Under the pieces are notes generated by a model that made no database searches, was not told the origin of the DNA, and was given only the letters and a program-made list of their open reading frames with translations. Below are positions 25,002 through 35,100 of a stretch of DNA of 64,000 nucleotides, piece after piece. The stretch is from Rhizobium sp. 16-449-1b. GTDB lineage: Bacteria > Pseudomonadota > Alphaproteobacteria > Rhizobiales > Rhizobiaceae. The stretch spans positions 682,001 through 746,000 of the forward strand of contig NZ_JAGHMH010000028.1 in assembly GCF_017741935.1 (NCBI RefSeq), in the 5' to 3' direction. The first letter of the stretch is position 1. Every line of letters starts with the position of its first letter. A program made the position numbers and the translations under genes.

Positions 25002-26003
25002 ATGAAAATGCTTTTGGCTTCCACCGTCCTCGCCGCCGGCCTGCTTGGCCTTGGCGGTGCCGCATCCGCCGCCGAATGTGGTGATGTCACCATTGCCAAC
25101 ATGAATTGGCAGTCCGCTGAAGTGGCGGCAAACATCGACAAGCTGATCCTTGAGGCAGGCTATGGCTGCAAGGCCGAACTGGTCGTCGGCGACACCGTTC
25201 CGACGCTTACCTCCATGGCAGAAAAGGGCCAACCCGACATCGCGCCCGAGGCCTGGGTCAGCCTGCAGCCCGAGATCGTCAACCGCGGCCTGACCGACGG
25301 CAAGTTCATCAAGGCCGCGAAAATTCTCTCCGATGGCGCCATCCAAGGCTGGTGGATTCCGAAGTATTTCGCCGACGCGCATCCTGACGTGAAGACGATC
25401 CCCGACCTGATGAAGCATCCGGAGCTTTTCCCGGCGCCTGAAGACAAGAGCAAGGGCGCCGTCTTCAACGGCCCGCAGGGCTGGGGCGGCACGGTTGTGA
25501 CCGCGCAGCTCTTCAAGGCTTACGGCGGCGACAAGGCTGGCTTCACACTCGTCGACACCGGCTCTGCCGCCGGCCTCGATGGCTCGATCGCCAAGGCCTA
25601 CGAAGCCAAGCAGCCATGGGTCGGCTACTACTGGGCGCCGACCGCGCTCCTCGGCAAGTACGAGATGGTGAAGCTCGGCTACGGCGCCGAATATGACGCG
25701 GCCGAATGGAAGCGTTGCACCTCGGTTGCCGATTGCGCCGATCCGAAAGAAAACGCATGGCCGGCCGACAATGTCGAGACGCTGGTCACCAAGACCTTCG
25801 CCGATCGCGCCGGTCCCGATGTCGTCGGCTACCTCAACAAGCGCGCCTGGACCAACGACACCGTCAACAAGCTGATCGCCTGGATGTCGGACAACCAGGC
25901 CAGCGGCGAAGAGGGTGCAAAATACTTCCTGAAGAACAATGAAGCGCTGTGGACCACCTGGGTTTCGCCCGAGGTTGCAACGAAGATCAAGGCTTCGCTC
26001 TAA
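25002..26003 (+). CDS. Glycine/proline betaine ABC transporter substrate-binding protein (ProX/OpuAC-like)
   Basis: A 333-residue periplasmic protein. Residues 1-23 form a signal peptide (MKMLLAST, hydrophobic GLLGLGGAASA, cut near AAEC). The mature domain carries OpuAC features: NMNWQSAEVAANIDKLIL, then the tryptophan-rich ligand cage in PEAWVSLQPEI, IQGWWIPKYF, and WVGYYWAPTALLGKYEM. The frame is open upstream, but the signal peptide and an AGAGGGA site place the start at ATG 25002. It is the first gene of a three-gene ABC operon. Tryptophan cages bind quaternary ammonium groups, agreeing with the demethylase upstream. Confidence 0.92.
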   Translation: MKMLLASTVLAAGLLGLGGAASAAECGDVTIANMNWQSAEVAANIDKLILEAGYGCKAELVVGDTVPTLTSMAEKGQPDIAPEAWVSLQPEIVNRGLTDGKFIKAAKILSDGAIQGWWIPKYFADAHPDVKTIPDLMKHPELFPAPEDKSKGAVFNGPQGWGGTVVTAQLFKAYGGDKAGFTLVDTGSAAGLDGSIAKAYEAKQPWVGYYWAPTALLGKYEMVKLGYGAEYDAAEWKRCTSVADCADPKENAWPADNVETLVTKTFADRAGPDVVGYLNKRAWTNDTVNKLIAWMSDNQASGEEGAKYFLKNNEALWTTWVSPEVATKIKASL

Positions 26004-26016
26004 GCGCCGCATCGAC

Positions 26017-26050
26017 AGCGGGCGGCCCGGTTACGGGATGGCCGCCCGCT
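26017..26050 (+). promoter_or_regulatory. Intercistronic 11-bp GC hairpin after the binding-protein gene
   Basis: AGCGGGCGGCC pairs perfectly with GGCCGCCCGCT around a 12-nt loop, 13 nt after the binding-protein stop. No T-run follows. Such hairpins between binding-protein and permease genes protect the upstream mRNA and lower downstream expression, as between malE and malF. Confidence 0.65.
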
Positions 26051-26114
26051 TACACACCGGCGAGACGGCCAACAATAATCAACGCCGCCGCCGATTTTGT
26101 CATGGGGAACCGAC

Positions 26115-27002
26115 ATGGATTGGCTCTGGAAATTTCCGTCGATGGACGAGGATATGCTGCGCGCCTTGAAAAAGAGCGTGGACGAAGGCTTTCGCGCCTT
26201 CACCCGCGGCTATGGCAGCGGCATCGAAAATCTGTTCAGCCCGCTGCAAAGCTTTCTGATCTGGGCTGAACGCCTGATGACGGGCATGCCATGGCCGCTG
26301 GTGATCGCGCTCATCGGCGCAATCGCGTGGCTGGCGACGCGCAGCTGGCGAATCGTCGTCGGCTGCATCGTCACGCTCCTGCTCATCGGCTATTTCGACA
26401 TGTGGGAAGACACGATGAAGACGGTCTCGATGATCTTCGTCTGCACCGTGCTTTCGATCGCGATCGGCATCCCGATCGGCATTGCCATGTCGCGTTCGGA
26501 GCGGCTGCAGAAGATCGTCAACCCGATCCTCGACGTCATGCAGACGATGCCGAGCTTCGTCTATCTCATTCCCGTCGTCATGCTGCTCGGTATCGGGCGC
26601 GTGCCCGGCGTCATCGCCGTCGTCATCTATGCGTTGCCGCCGATGATCCGGCTCACCAATCTCGGCATCCGCATGGTCGATCGCGACGTGCTTGAGGCAG
26701 CCGACGCCTTCGGCTCGTCGAGCTGGCAGAAGCTGCGCAATGTCCAGCTGCCGCTGGCACTGCCAACGATCATGGCCGGCATCAATCAGACGATCATGAT
26801 GGCGCTTGCCATGGTGGTCATCGCCTCGATGATCGGTGTGCAGGGCCTCGGCCAGCCGGTGTTGAAGGCCATCGCCAACCAGTATTTCACGCTCGGCGTC
26901 TTCAACGGCCTCGCCATCGTCGGCATCGCCATCATCTTCGACCGCATCAGCCAGGCTTACGGTCTGCGTCTGCAGAAGCACCGGGAGGTCGTCCATGGCT
27001 AG
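26115..27002 (+). CDS. Betaine ABC transporter permease (ProW-like)
   Basis: A 295-residue inner-membrane permease. A hydrophilic N-terminal region (MDWLWKFPSMDEDMLRAL) precedes about six membrane segments, with the BPD_transp_1 EAA-type loop reading EAADAFGSSSWQKLRNVQLP near residues 193-212. The layout fits ProW/OpuAB. ATG 26115 is preferred over TTG 26097, with GGGGAA upstream. Its end overlaps the ATPase start by 8 nt. Confidence 0.92.
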   Translation: MDWLWKFPSMDEDMLRALKKSVDEGFRAFTRGYGSGIENLFSPLQSFLIWAERLMTGMPWPLVIALIGAIAWLATRSWRIVVGCIVTLLLIGYFDMWEDTMKTVSMIFVCTVLSIAIGIPIGIAMSRSERLQKIVNPILDVMQTMPSFVYLIPVVMLLGIGRVPGVIAVVIYALPPMIRLTNLGIRMVDRDVLEAADAFGSSSWQKLRNVQLPLALPTIMAGINQTIMMALAMVVIASMIGVQGLGQPVLKAIANQYFTLGVFNGLAIVGIAIIFDRISQAYGLRLQKHREVVHG

Positions 27003-28080
27003 CCAGTCGATCGATATTCGCAGCCTTTACAAGATCTTCGGCCCACGCGCTCGCGATTTCGTTGAGCCCGTCATGCGCGGGATGTCGAAAACCGAGCTCA
27101 ATCGGGAACATGGCCATGTCCTCGGCCTGAAGGACATCAACATCACCATCCCCGGCGGCGGCATCACCGTCATCATGGGGCTGTCGGGCTCGGGCAAATC
27201 CACGCTGATCCGCCACATCAACCGCCTGATCGACCCGACCTCGGGCGAGGTTCGCTATGGCGATGTCGATGTCTGTCGCATGGACAAGGAGCAGCTGCGC
27301 CAGTTCCGCCAGAAGAAGACCGCGATGGTCTTCCAGAAGTTCGGCCTGCTGCCGCATCGAAACGTGTTGCAGAACGCCGTCTACGGCCTTGAAATCCAAG
27401 GCGTGGGGAAGGGCGAGCGCGAGGAGCGCGCGCAACACTGGATCAAGCGCGTCGGTCTTGACGGCTTCTCCAACCACTACCCCAATCAGCTCTCGGGCGG
27501 CATGCAGCAGCGTGTCGGCCTTGCCCGCGCGCTGACCAACGATGCCGAAATCCTGCTGATGGACGAGGCCTATTCGGCGCTTGATCCATTGATCCGCGTC
27601 GACATGCAGACGGTGCTGCTCGACCTGCAGAAGGAGCTGAAGAAGACCGTCGTCTTCATCACCCACGACCTGGACGAAGCATTGCGGCTCGGCGACCGCA
27701 TCGCCATCCTCAGGGACGGCGAGGTGATCCAGCAGGGCTCCTCCGCGGATATCGTGCTCAGGCCCGCCGACGAGTACATCACCGCCTTCGTCAAGGAAGT
27801 GAACCGCGCCAGGGTGATCCATGTCGATGCGGTCATGGCGCCGCCGTCAGCGTCGGTGAAGTCCGGCGTTCGTATACCCACTGGGACAACCGTCGAGGAA
27901 GCCCTGCGGCAGCTATCGGCCGCCAATGCGTCCGCGGCCGCTGTCGTGTCTGGTGATGGTCAGGAGATCGGCAGCGTCAGCATGAGCGAGCTGATCCGCT
28001 GCCTCGTCGGTCAGGAGCCGGGCACATCGCAAGCGGCGTCGCCTGCGGCCGTGGCCGAGGCGATGTCGGCAATCCCGTGA
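26995..28080 (+). CDS. Betaine ABC transporter ATP-binding protein (ProV-like)
   Basis: A 361-residue ATPase. Walker A is GLSGSGKST (about 62-70), the Q-loop is in TAMVFQKFGLLPHRNV, the signature is LSGGMQQRVGLARAL, and Walker B is EILLMDEAYSALDP. The long N-terminal extension IDIRSLYKIFGPRARDF and the substitution of AYSALDP after Walker B are typical of ProV/OpuAA. The C-terminal 100 residues are a partly degenerate CBS-like region that senses ionic strength in relatives. A Rho-independent terminator follows at 28116. Confidence 0.93.
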   Translation: MASQSIDIRSLYKIFGPRARDFVEPVMRGMSKTELNREHGHVLGLKDINITIPGGGITVIMGLSGSGKSTLIRHINRLIDPTSGEVRYGDVDVCRMDKEQLRQFRQKKTAMVFQKFGLLPHRNVLQNAVYGLEIQGVGKGEREERAQHWIKRVGLDGFSNHYPNQLSGGMQQRVGLARALTNDAEILLMDEAYSALDPLIRVDMQTVLLDLQKELKKTVVFITHDLDEALRLGDRIAILRDGEVIQQGSSADIVLRPADEYITAFVKEVNRARVIHVDAVMAPPSASVKSGVRIPTGTTVEEALRQLSAANASAAAVVSGDGQEIGSVSMSELIRCLVGQEPGTSQAASPAAVAEAMSAIP

Positions 28081-28115
28081 TCGGCGTGGAAACAGCGTTG
28101 CATTGAGCTCGAAAC

Positions 28116-28151
28116 ATGCGCGGTCGGACAAAATCTCGGCCGCGCATTTTT
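28116..28151 (+). terminator. Intrinsic terminator of the betaine operon
   Basis: ATGCGCGGTCG at 28116-28126 pairs with CGGCCGCGCAT at 28137-28147 (one G-U pair), followed by TTTTT. It stands 35 nt after the ATPase stop. Confidence 0.8.
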
Positions 28152-28167
28152 CTTTCGGACCAAGTGG

Positions 28168-29343
28168 TTACGCCTTCGGCATCCAGTTCTGGTCGAAGTC
28201 GGCGAAGGAGGTGGCGGGAAGCGGGCCGGCGGTCATCAGCGTGAAGTCGAAGGCGGAGCGCAGATCGGAGCCCAGCACATACTGCCGATGCACGCGCAGG
28301 AAATCGCGACGGATTTTGCGGTAGTGCTCACCCGTCAGCATGTGGCGCATGCGGATCGTGGCGATCGAGGCCTGCGGCGCATCGGCATGTCCGCAGAGCG
28401 CCACGACGCGCGACTTGTAGAAATGGATCACGTCGGTCAGACAGTGAATCTCGAGCCAGAAGATCTGGCGTGAGCGCGCAATCGCGCCAACCCGTGCGCG
28501 CAGGCTCTTTGCCGGTCGCAGCAGCGCGCACTGCAGAATGGCGCCGCCGAGCGTGACGAAGACCACCTGCTTATTCACGAAAAGCGCGGGCTCTTCCTCG
28601 ACCAGCATGCCGATGACATGGCTGGCGACGCTCGATCCCATGCTGTGCGAGGTGATCAGATATTCGTCCGCATCCTCGCGCAGCGCGTCGCGCACCCGCG
28701 CCTTGCAACGGTCGAGCCATTGCACGATGGCGGGGTCGTCGAGCTTTGCCAGCGCTACCGCCAGATCCCAATCCGCGAAGAGATGCAGGGTGTGGAACCT
28801 TGCGGCGAAGGGCAGGAAGACGAAGCGGAAGAACATCACGCCAAGCAGCACGCTCCAGAGAAAGTTCCAGCGCTGAAGGCCGAGAAAATAGGGAGCGGCC
28901 GCGATCGTGGCGCTCAGCAGAAGTGCCAGCAGAACCAGCGCGAAGGGAAACACGAAGAACAGACCGAAGCGCCAGGCATGGCGGAAATAGCCGACGAAAC
29001 CGCCCTGGAGGATGACGCTGGCGGCGCTGGCATAGCCAGAGACGAGACGCTGCAGAAGGCTCTTGTCGCTATATCTGCGCACGAGCTCGTTGTGATCGAA
29101 GACGAAAACGCGGCTCGACGTTCTCTCCCCCTGCGAGCCACAGTTGACATCGAAGGAACCGCCCTCTTTCAAGGCGCCGACATCGAGGTCGAGGTTCCAG
29201 GCCTTGGCGCTCAGCTTGGCGGACCGTGCATAGCGTGCATGGTGGGCCTTTGAATCGAGCGGCTCGAAACCGGGAAAATGCAGAACGACGCGTTTTTCCA
29301 CCAGCGGATTGGCCACGGGGTTGATGGCAGCTCTTTGACTCAA
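28168..29343 (-). CDS. Membrane-anchored alpha/beta-hydrolase-like protein, function unknown
   Basis: A 391-residue conserved-looking protein I cannot name. The N-terminal 100 residues start a hydrolase-like strand (KRVVLHFPGFEPLD). Two to three membrane segments follow (about 118-190, including FGLFFVFPFALVLLALLLSA). A lipase-type nucleophile elbow, ITSHSMGSSVASHVIG, lies near 229-244, with H-S-M-G matching GxSxG loosely. The C-terminal half is cytoplasmic and basic. The SHSMG motif suggests a serine esterase or lipase acting at the membrane. It is convergent with the betaine operon, with a terminator between. Confidence 0.7.
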   Translation of the reverse strand: MSQRAAINPVANPLVEKRVVLHFPGFEPLDSKAHHARYARSAKLSAKAWNLDLDVGALKEGGSFDVNCGSQGERTSSRVFVFDHNELVRRYSDKSLLQRLVSGYASAASVILQGGFVGYFRHAWRFGLFFVFPFALVLLALLLSATIAAAPYFLGLQRWNFLWSVLLGVMFFRFVFLPFAARFHTLHLFADWDLAVALAKLDDPAIVQWLDRCKARVRDALREDADEYLITSHSMGSSVASHVIGMLVEEEPALFVNKQVVFVTLGGAILQCALLRPAKSLRARVGAIARSRQIFWLEIHCLTDVIHFYKSRVVALCGHADAPQASIATIRMRHMLTGEHYRKIRRDFLRVHRQYVLGSDLRSAFDFTLMTAGPLPATSFADFDQNWMPKA

Positions 29344-29746
29344 TGTTTATGACCCTGGCAGCAAATCGAAATGCGACGACCGGCCCTTATCGATGGGCCT
29401 TGTCGTTTTTTACGGACGATGGTGGACGGCAGACCACTGACATTCTCGGGGTGCGCACCAGTCCAGTCGCAAAGACTGAAACAGAAAACCCTTAAAAAAT
29501 GAGTGGTCGTTTCGGAGGCTCATCTATGAGCCGACTATGGAAACAACAAGGCCTCTCACCTTTCTTTTCGTCAAAAGCGGCGAGTTGCCGCGCTTGGCTC
29601 GACATTTTTCGGGCGTCGGGGGGCATATCGATGGCGGCTTTCTTGCTGCGCATGGAAAATTGCGCGATATTTCAACGCACTGGATTGCGCACACGAGGGA
29701 GGCTGTTGGTGACCTGCGCCAAGAACATGGTTCAAGGATATCGCGG
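29344..29746. other. Spacer of 403 bp with an orphan terminator-like hairpin
   Basis: Divergent spacer between the hydrolase-like gene and the ROK regulator. At 29374-29411 a bulged stem (CGACGA with TTGTCG, and GGCCC with GGGCC) is followed by TTTTTT on the plus strand, yet no plus-strand gene ends here. The open frame that extends the ROK protein upstream through this region looks non-coding. Confidence 0.4.
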
Positions 29747-30820
29747 TTGAAGACGGCGCGGCGGCTTTCAGTTTCCGGCTCTCCAAGGGCGCGCGATCCG
29801 TCGGACGTACGTCCCGGCATCAGCCCCGTCGATATCGCCGATCACAACTCGCGAACGACGCTCGGTCTTCTGCGCCGCTTCGGCCCGCTGACCCGGCAGG
29901 AATTGTCGCGACGCCTCGGGCTGACGGAACCGGCAATCGCGGGGATCGTGCAGCGCCTGGCGAATGCAGGCCTAGTCGCGGGGCGCAAGCGCGCCAGCAC
30001 GACGCGCTACGCGGCGCTGGAGTTCGCGCTCTGTCCCGACGCTGCCTTTTCGCTCGGAATCTCCATTGCTCCGGAGGGAGGCGAAATCGTTCTCATCGAC
30101 CTTTCCTGCGCGATCCGCGCGCGCATCGGCTTCACCGATGTCAAGGAGATCGGTGAAGCGATCGAGAGCATCCGCCATGTGTGGTCGGGCAAGCTTGTCG
30201 GCTGCGGCGTAGCGCTTGCGCCCGGAGCAGTTATCAATCGGGCAACGCTTGAGGGCAGCATCGGCGAGGGGGTGCGGCCGCTTTACATGCTCGATGACAG
30301 CGAAGCCGCGATCGGTGCGGAACGCGCGCTCGGGATCGGCGATCCGGAGGGCGGACTGGTCACGATCCTGATCGACGATACGGTTCGCGCGGGGCTTCTC
30401 ATCGGCGGCCGACCGTTTCGCGGCATTCATGGGCTCGCCGGCCAGATCGGCGATATGCGATCGGGCGTGGATGGCGCGACGCTGAACGAGGTTGCGACAT
30501 CGCCCTCGCTTGAACGCTACATGGCGGCAGGAAACGCCTCGGCGGATGCGTGGATCACGGTTGCCGCGCGCCACCTCCACGAAGCGGTTCTGGCGATTTC
30601 CGGCTTCATCGCGCCGGGCGCGATTCTCATCGGCGGATCGTTGCCAGGTGACATTCTGGCCTCGGTGATATCGAGCATGGCGCGGGAGCGGGAAGAGAAA
30701 ATCCGCGATCTGGTAATCGCCCCGTGGATCCCGGTGGTGCAGCCGGCGACCCATCCGAAAGACGGCGTGGTGCTGGGTGCCGCTCTCCGACCTTTCAACG
30801 AGACGCTGTTTCCCGCCTGA
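29747..30820 (+). CDS. ROK-family transcriptional regulator
   Basis: A 357-residue protein from TTG 29747, which has AAGGA 8 nt upstream; the open frame continues to 29537 but reads as non-coding. A winged helix (about 30-75: NSRTTLGLLRRFGPLTRQEL, then RRLGLTEPAIAGIVQRLANA) precedes a degenerate sugar-kinase fold. The kinase half keeps GVALAPGAVINRAT and GLAGQIGDM but lacks the CxCGxxGC zinc motif and an obvious ATP site. Thus it should act as a sugar-responsive regulator, not a kinase. It converges with a second ROK gene (6-bp gap). Targets may be the neighbouring mannoside genes. Confidence 0.75.
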   Translation: MKTARRLSVSGSPRARDPSDVRPGISPVDIADHNSRTTLGLLRRFGPLTRQELSRRLGLTEPAIAGIVQRLANAGLVAGRKRASTTRYAALEFALCPDAAFSLGISIAPEGGEIVLIDLSCAIRARIGFTDVKEIGEAIESIRHVWSGKLVGCGVALAPGAVINRATLEGSIGEGVRPLYMLDDSEAAIGAERALGIGDPEGGLVTILIDDTVRAGLLIGGRPFRGIHGLAGQIGDMRSGVDGATLNEVATSPSLERYMAAGNASADAWITVAARHLHEAVLAISGFIAPGAILIGGSLPGDILASVISSMAREREEKIRDLVIAPWIPVVQPATHPKDGVVLGAALRPFNETLFPA

Positions 30821-30825
30821 GAGCG

Positions 30826-32064
30826 TCAGCCGGCCGCGACCGCTGGCGCTGGCCATCTCTCCACACCGTTCGCGAGGCCACCGATCGGATTGCGGAACCG
30901 CTGCGCCGGTTCGGCCGATGGCAGGCCGAGACGATGCGCCAGCGGAATGGCCGCCGCGCCGAGTGCCGCTGCATCCTCGGAGCCCGCTGCGCGATGCAGC
31001 GACGGCGCCTTGGCGCCGAGGCGGCTGATCTCTTCGTGAACGTAGAGCAGCAGCTCGTCGATGATGCGGACGGGAAAACGACCGCCGATGAGAACACCCT
31101 CGGGATCGACGATCATGCCGATATGAACGATCGCCTGGGCGATCTTGACGCTGACCTTGCGCAGCCATGCGCTGACAAGCGCACGTCCGTTCGCATCGAG
31201 CGTCAAGAGGTCTGCCGGCGTAGATGCCTCAACACCGTTCCGTTTCAGGTGATCGAGCAGGATGAAGAGCGAGAACATTTCGCCGAGCGGCTGCGTGCTT
31301 CCGGCAAAGGGGCCGTCGTCGAACAGCACCGGAAGCCAGCCGATTTCGCCGCCGATCCCGCTGGCGCCCTTGTGGCGGATGCCGTCGATCACAAGACTGC
31401 CGCCCAGGCAGGCATTGGCCAGGATGTAGAAGAAGCTGCCGATCTCGGTACCAAGCCCGTATTCGATTTCCCCCAGAGCCGCCGCGTTGGCGTCATTGTC
31501 GATGAACACGGGGTGGTCGGAGATCGCTTCGAGCGCGCCGCGCACGTCATAGCCGCTCCAGCGCCGGTATTCCGGTGGAAAGCCGATGACGGGCACTTCG
31601 CCGAGCCAATCGGGAATGGCGAGTCCGATCCCGGCCAGCCGGCTTTCCTCGATGACCTTGCGTCGCCTGAACGAAGAGAGCGCATCGGCCATCAGCGCGA
31701 CGAAATCATCCGGCAGCAGAAAGCGTGCCTCATGGTGAATGCGACCGCGCACCGTACCGACGGCGTCGACCGCGACGATGGTCAGGTGATCGCGGTCGAT
31801 ATTGGCGCCGATCGAAAACACGCCTTCCGGATCGATCTCCAGCTCGATCGCCGGCTGCCCGCGTAGCCCGTGCCGGCGCCGCGCCTCCATGACGAGACCT
31901 TCATCGAGCAGGCGCTCGACAATCCGCGTCACGGCCTGCTTGGTCAGCCGCGATCGCGCCGCCAGCTCGGTGCGCGAAATCGGCCCGCCGCGATGGATCG
32001 CGCTCAGGATCATGGCCCGATTGGCCGCCGCCGCCTGCTCAGGATTGGAGCCCGAAACCTGCAA
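30826..32064 (-). CDS. ROK-family transcriptional repressor (NagC/XylR-like)
   Basis: A 412-residue regulator. The DNA-binding winged helix covers about 14-72 (NRAMILSAIHRGGPISRTEL, then RSRLTKQAVTRIVERLLDEG). The sugar-binding ROK fold includes the PVFIDNDANAAALGE signature and GASGIGGEIGWLPV, with E and H-equivalent positions for sugar contact but no cysteine zinc cluster. It lies downstream of the GH38 alpha-mannosidase operon on the same strand, 131 bp away, and is the best candidate for that operon's regulator with mannose or a mannoside as inducer. That link is inference. Confidence 0.88.
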   Translation of the reverse strand: MQVSGSNPEQAAAANRAMILSAIHRGGPISRTELAARSRLTKQAVTRIVERLLDEGLVMEARRRHGLRGQPAIELEIDPEGVFSIGANIDRDHLTIVAVDAVGTVRGRIHHEARFLLPDDFVALMADALSSFRRRKVIEESRLAGIGLAIPDWLGEVPVIGFPPEYRRWSGYDVRGALEAISDHPVFIDNDANAAALGEIEYGLGTEIGSFFYILANACLGGSLVIDGIRHKGASGIGGEIGWLPVLFDDGPFAGSTQPLGEMFSLFILLDHLKRNGVEASTPADLLTLDANGRALVSAWLRKVSVKIAQAIVHIGMIVDPEGVLIGGRFPVRIIDELLLYVHEEISRLGAKAPSLHRAAGSEDAAALGAAAIPLAHRLGLPSAEPAQRFRNPIGGLANGVERWPAPAVAAG

Positions 32065-32195
32065 CTTCTGTCTTCTCCTCTTAGGTGTCGCACATGTTGA
32101 ACTGCCACAAGACCTATCGAGTCTAAGTCATTGTGCCGTAAACGGAAAGAGCCCAGCCACTCCGTGACCGGGCTCCAACCATCCGTTGACCTCGG

Positions 32196-35100
32196 TTAGC
32201 GCGAAATCCACCAGCTCTTGACCTGGAACGGCATCAATCCCTCGACGGGCACATCGCGCATCGGCTCTTCCAGAATGCTCACCGTCCCCTCGTTGCGCCA
32301 TCCCTGCGGCAGCGTCAGGCCGAAGGCGCCGCGGCGGCCGGCGGGCTCGTAGACGCGCAGGATCAGGCCATCGCCATCCTCGCACGGCTTGATCGCCGAG
32401 AGCGCCGCGTTGATGCCCGCAGCCTTGATCGGCTGCCATGCCCCGACGGCGCGGTCGGAGACGGCCATCGCCAGTAGCGGCTGGTTGAGGTCGTCGGCTT
32501 CCTCGCGCACGCCGCCCTCGTACCAGGAGCCCTCATGCGGCATCAGAGAGTAGGTGAAGCTCTGCAGCCCCTCATCGGCCAGCGGGTCGGGGTAGATGGG
32601 CGAGCGCAGCAGCGAGAGGCCGAGCACGTTGCCGCGGATGCTGTGCCCATACTTCGCGTCGTTGAGGATCGCGACGCCGAAGCCCGGCTCCGAGAGATCG
32701 GCGAAGCGATGCGCCGGCGCCTCGAACATCGCCGCGTCCCAGGACGTATTGGCGTGGGTGGGCCGCTCGACAACGCCATAGGCGCATTCGCAGGTGGCGC
32801 GCGCATTGCGCACGGCAACATCTGTCAGCGTGCGCAAGAAGGCGCGGCGGTCGTGCCAGTCGAGCTCGGTCTGGATATCCAGCCGGCGGGCGTTGGCGCC
32901 GAGCGACAGGATCTGCGTGATGCGCGAATGGCGCCAGGTGCGAACGATCCTGATCGCGGCGCGGTGCGCCGTGTTTTCGATCAGCTCGATGCTATCAAGC
33001 GCGGTGATCTCCTCGCCACGCGCGGCATAATCCTCCTCGACGTCCCAGGCGTCCCAGTTGCGTGGCTTGTCGGCCGGGTAGACGAACAGCCGGTTGCCGG
33101 CGCCTTCCAGCGCCTCGCGGCCGCTCGGCTTGTGCAGAATGCTCGCAATCGAGCCGTCCTTCGCCAGGGTCACCTTCAGCGTTTCGTTCTCAAGGTGGCT
33201 GCTGCTCGCCGAAAGGCCCGGTTGTGCCTTGAGCGAGGCGATGTCTATGACGGCGATGGCAAGCGGGGCGATGCTGTCGCGCGACGAGACGTGGCTGCCA
33301 TCGGCGAGCGTCAGCCGCACGGGCCGTTCATCAAGCGACGGGTTGACCACCAGCACGTTGCTGCCGCTTCCCGATGGCAACTGCTTGGCGATGGCCGCGA
33401 GGGCGTTCGCCTGCGCCGCCTGGCCATCGGCGATCACGCCGTCGAGTTCTTCAGCGCTGTCGGCATAGACCTCGGCGATCGAGGAGCCCGGCAGAATGTC
33501 GTGGAACTCGTTTTTCAGAACGACGCGCCATTCGTTCTCCAGCGAGGCCGGCTTGTCGCCGCCCATGAGGTGCGCCAGTCCGGCAAGGGTTTCCGCCGTG
33601 ATTAGGCTGCGCTCGGCCTTGCGGTGCAGGCGTTTGACGACGCTCTGGCTGGTCAGCGTCGCGCGATGCAGCTCGAGATAGATCTCGCCCTGCCAGGTGG
33701 TGAGCTCCTTTTCGGCGGCACTCTTGTGCGCGCCCTCGAAGAAGTCGTGCACCTTGGTCCAGCGCGCGGCGGGAAGCGCCGGGAAGGCGCGCAGCTGCTC
33801 TTCGCGGGCGATCATTTCCGGCGTCACGCCGCCGCCGCCGTCACCATAGCCGACGGCCAGAAGCGTCGTTTCGTGCTTGTCCTTCTGCTGGAAGTTCCGC
33901 CAGGTGGGCACGAAGCAGTCCGGCTGCACGAAGCCGTTATAGCCATGCATCGGATTGTCGAAGGTGTGGGTCAGCACCCGGCTGCCGTCGAGGCCTTCCC
34001 ACCAGAAGAGGTCGGCCGGGAATTTGTTGGTCTCCGACCAGTTCACCTTGATCGTGAAGAAGCTCTTCATCCCGCCCTGGCGCAGAAGCTGGGGCAGGGC
34101 GCCGGAGAAGCCGAAGCAATCCGGCAGCCAGCAGACGGTGTGGCGAACGCCGAAGGTCTTTTCGAAATAGCGCTGGCCGTAGAGGATTTGCCGGCTGAGG
34201 CTTTCGCCCGTCGGCATATTGGTGTCGGGCTCGACCCACATGCCGCCGAGCGTTTCCCATTGCCCCTCCTTCACGCGCTCGACGATGCGCTTCAGAAGTT
34301 CGGGATCGTCCTCGGCGATCTGGTTGTAATAATGCGCCGTCGACTGGTTGAAGCGGAAGTCGGACGACTGCTCCATCAGCGAGAGCGCGGTATGGAAAGT
34401 GCGGCGCATCTTGCGGCGGGTCTCGCGGTAAGGCCACAGCCAGGCAAGGTCGATATGCGCGTGACCGGTGAGCGCGATCTCGCCCTGCGGCGGGAAGCGT
34501 TCGCGCAGCTGCTTCAGCTCCTTGATCAGCGTGTCGTAAGCCGCGACCACGCTGGCGCGCTGCCCCTGGTTGAGGCCTTCGGGAGCGGTTTCGAGTTCCG
34601 GCAGCTGCCAGATTTTCCGCTGGCCGACCGATGGCGACATGCGCGCGATATAGGCGGCCGTCGCCGAGGGCCAGTCGAGCCCGCGCATGGCGGCTTCGGC
34701 GATATCGATCAGATGCGGAATGACCTCATGTCCTTCAAGCGTGTCGACCGCCTCCGAGATCTGGCGCAGCAGCAGCCACAACCGGTCGACCGGCCCGTCC
34801 AGCCACAAGAGGTTCGCCCGCTCGAGCCTGGGCGCGCGGACGGGCTCGCCGAACGGCAGGCGCGCGACCGTTTCCGAGGAGACTTTGATCCGGCGCGACG
34901 TCAGGCGGAATTCCTGGTGGTAGGGGTCGAGGCCAAGCCGCGTTTCGTCTCCAGCCTCGTCGGTGATGGTGATCAGGCTTTCGCCGCCGAGATTGAGGCT
35001 GAGGCGCGCTTCCTCGACCGGCCAATGTTCCGGCACGCGCGCCGAGGCTGCGAAGCTCACCGTGCCATCCTTGCGCGGCCATGCGGCGCCGACCGCGATC

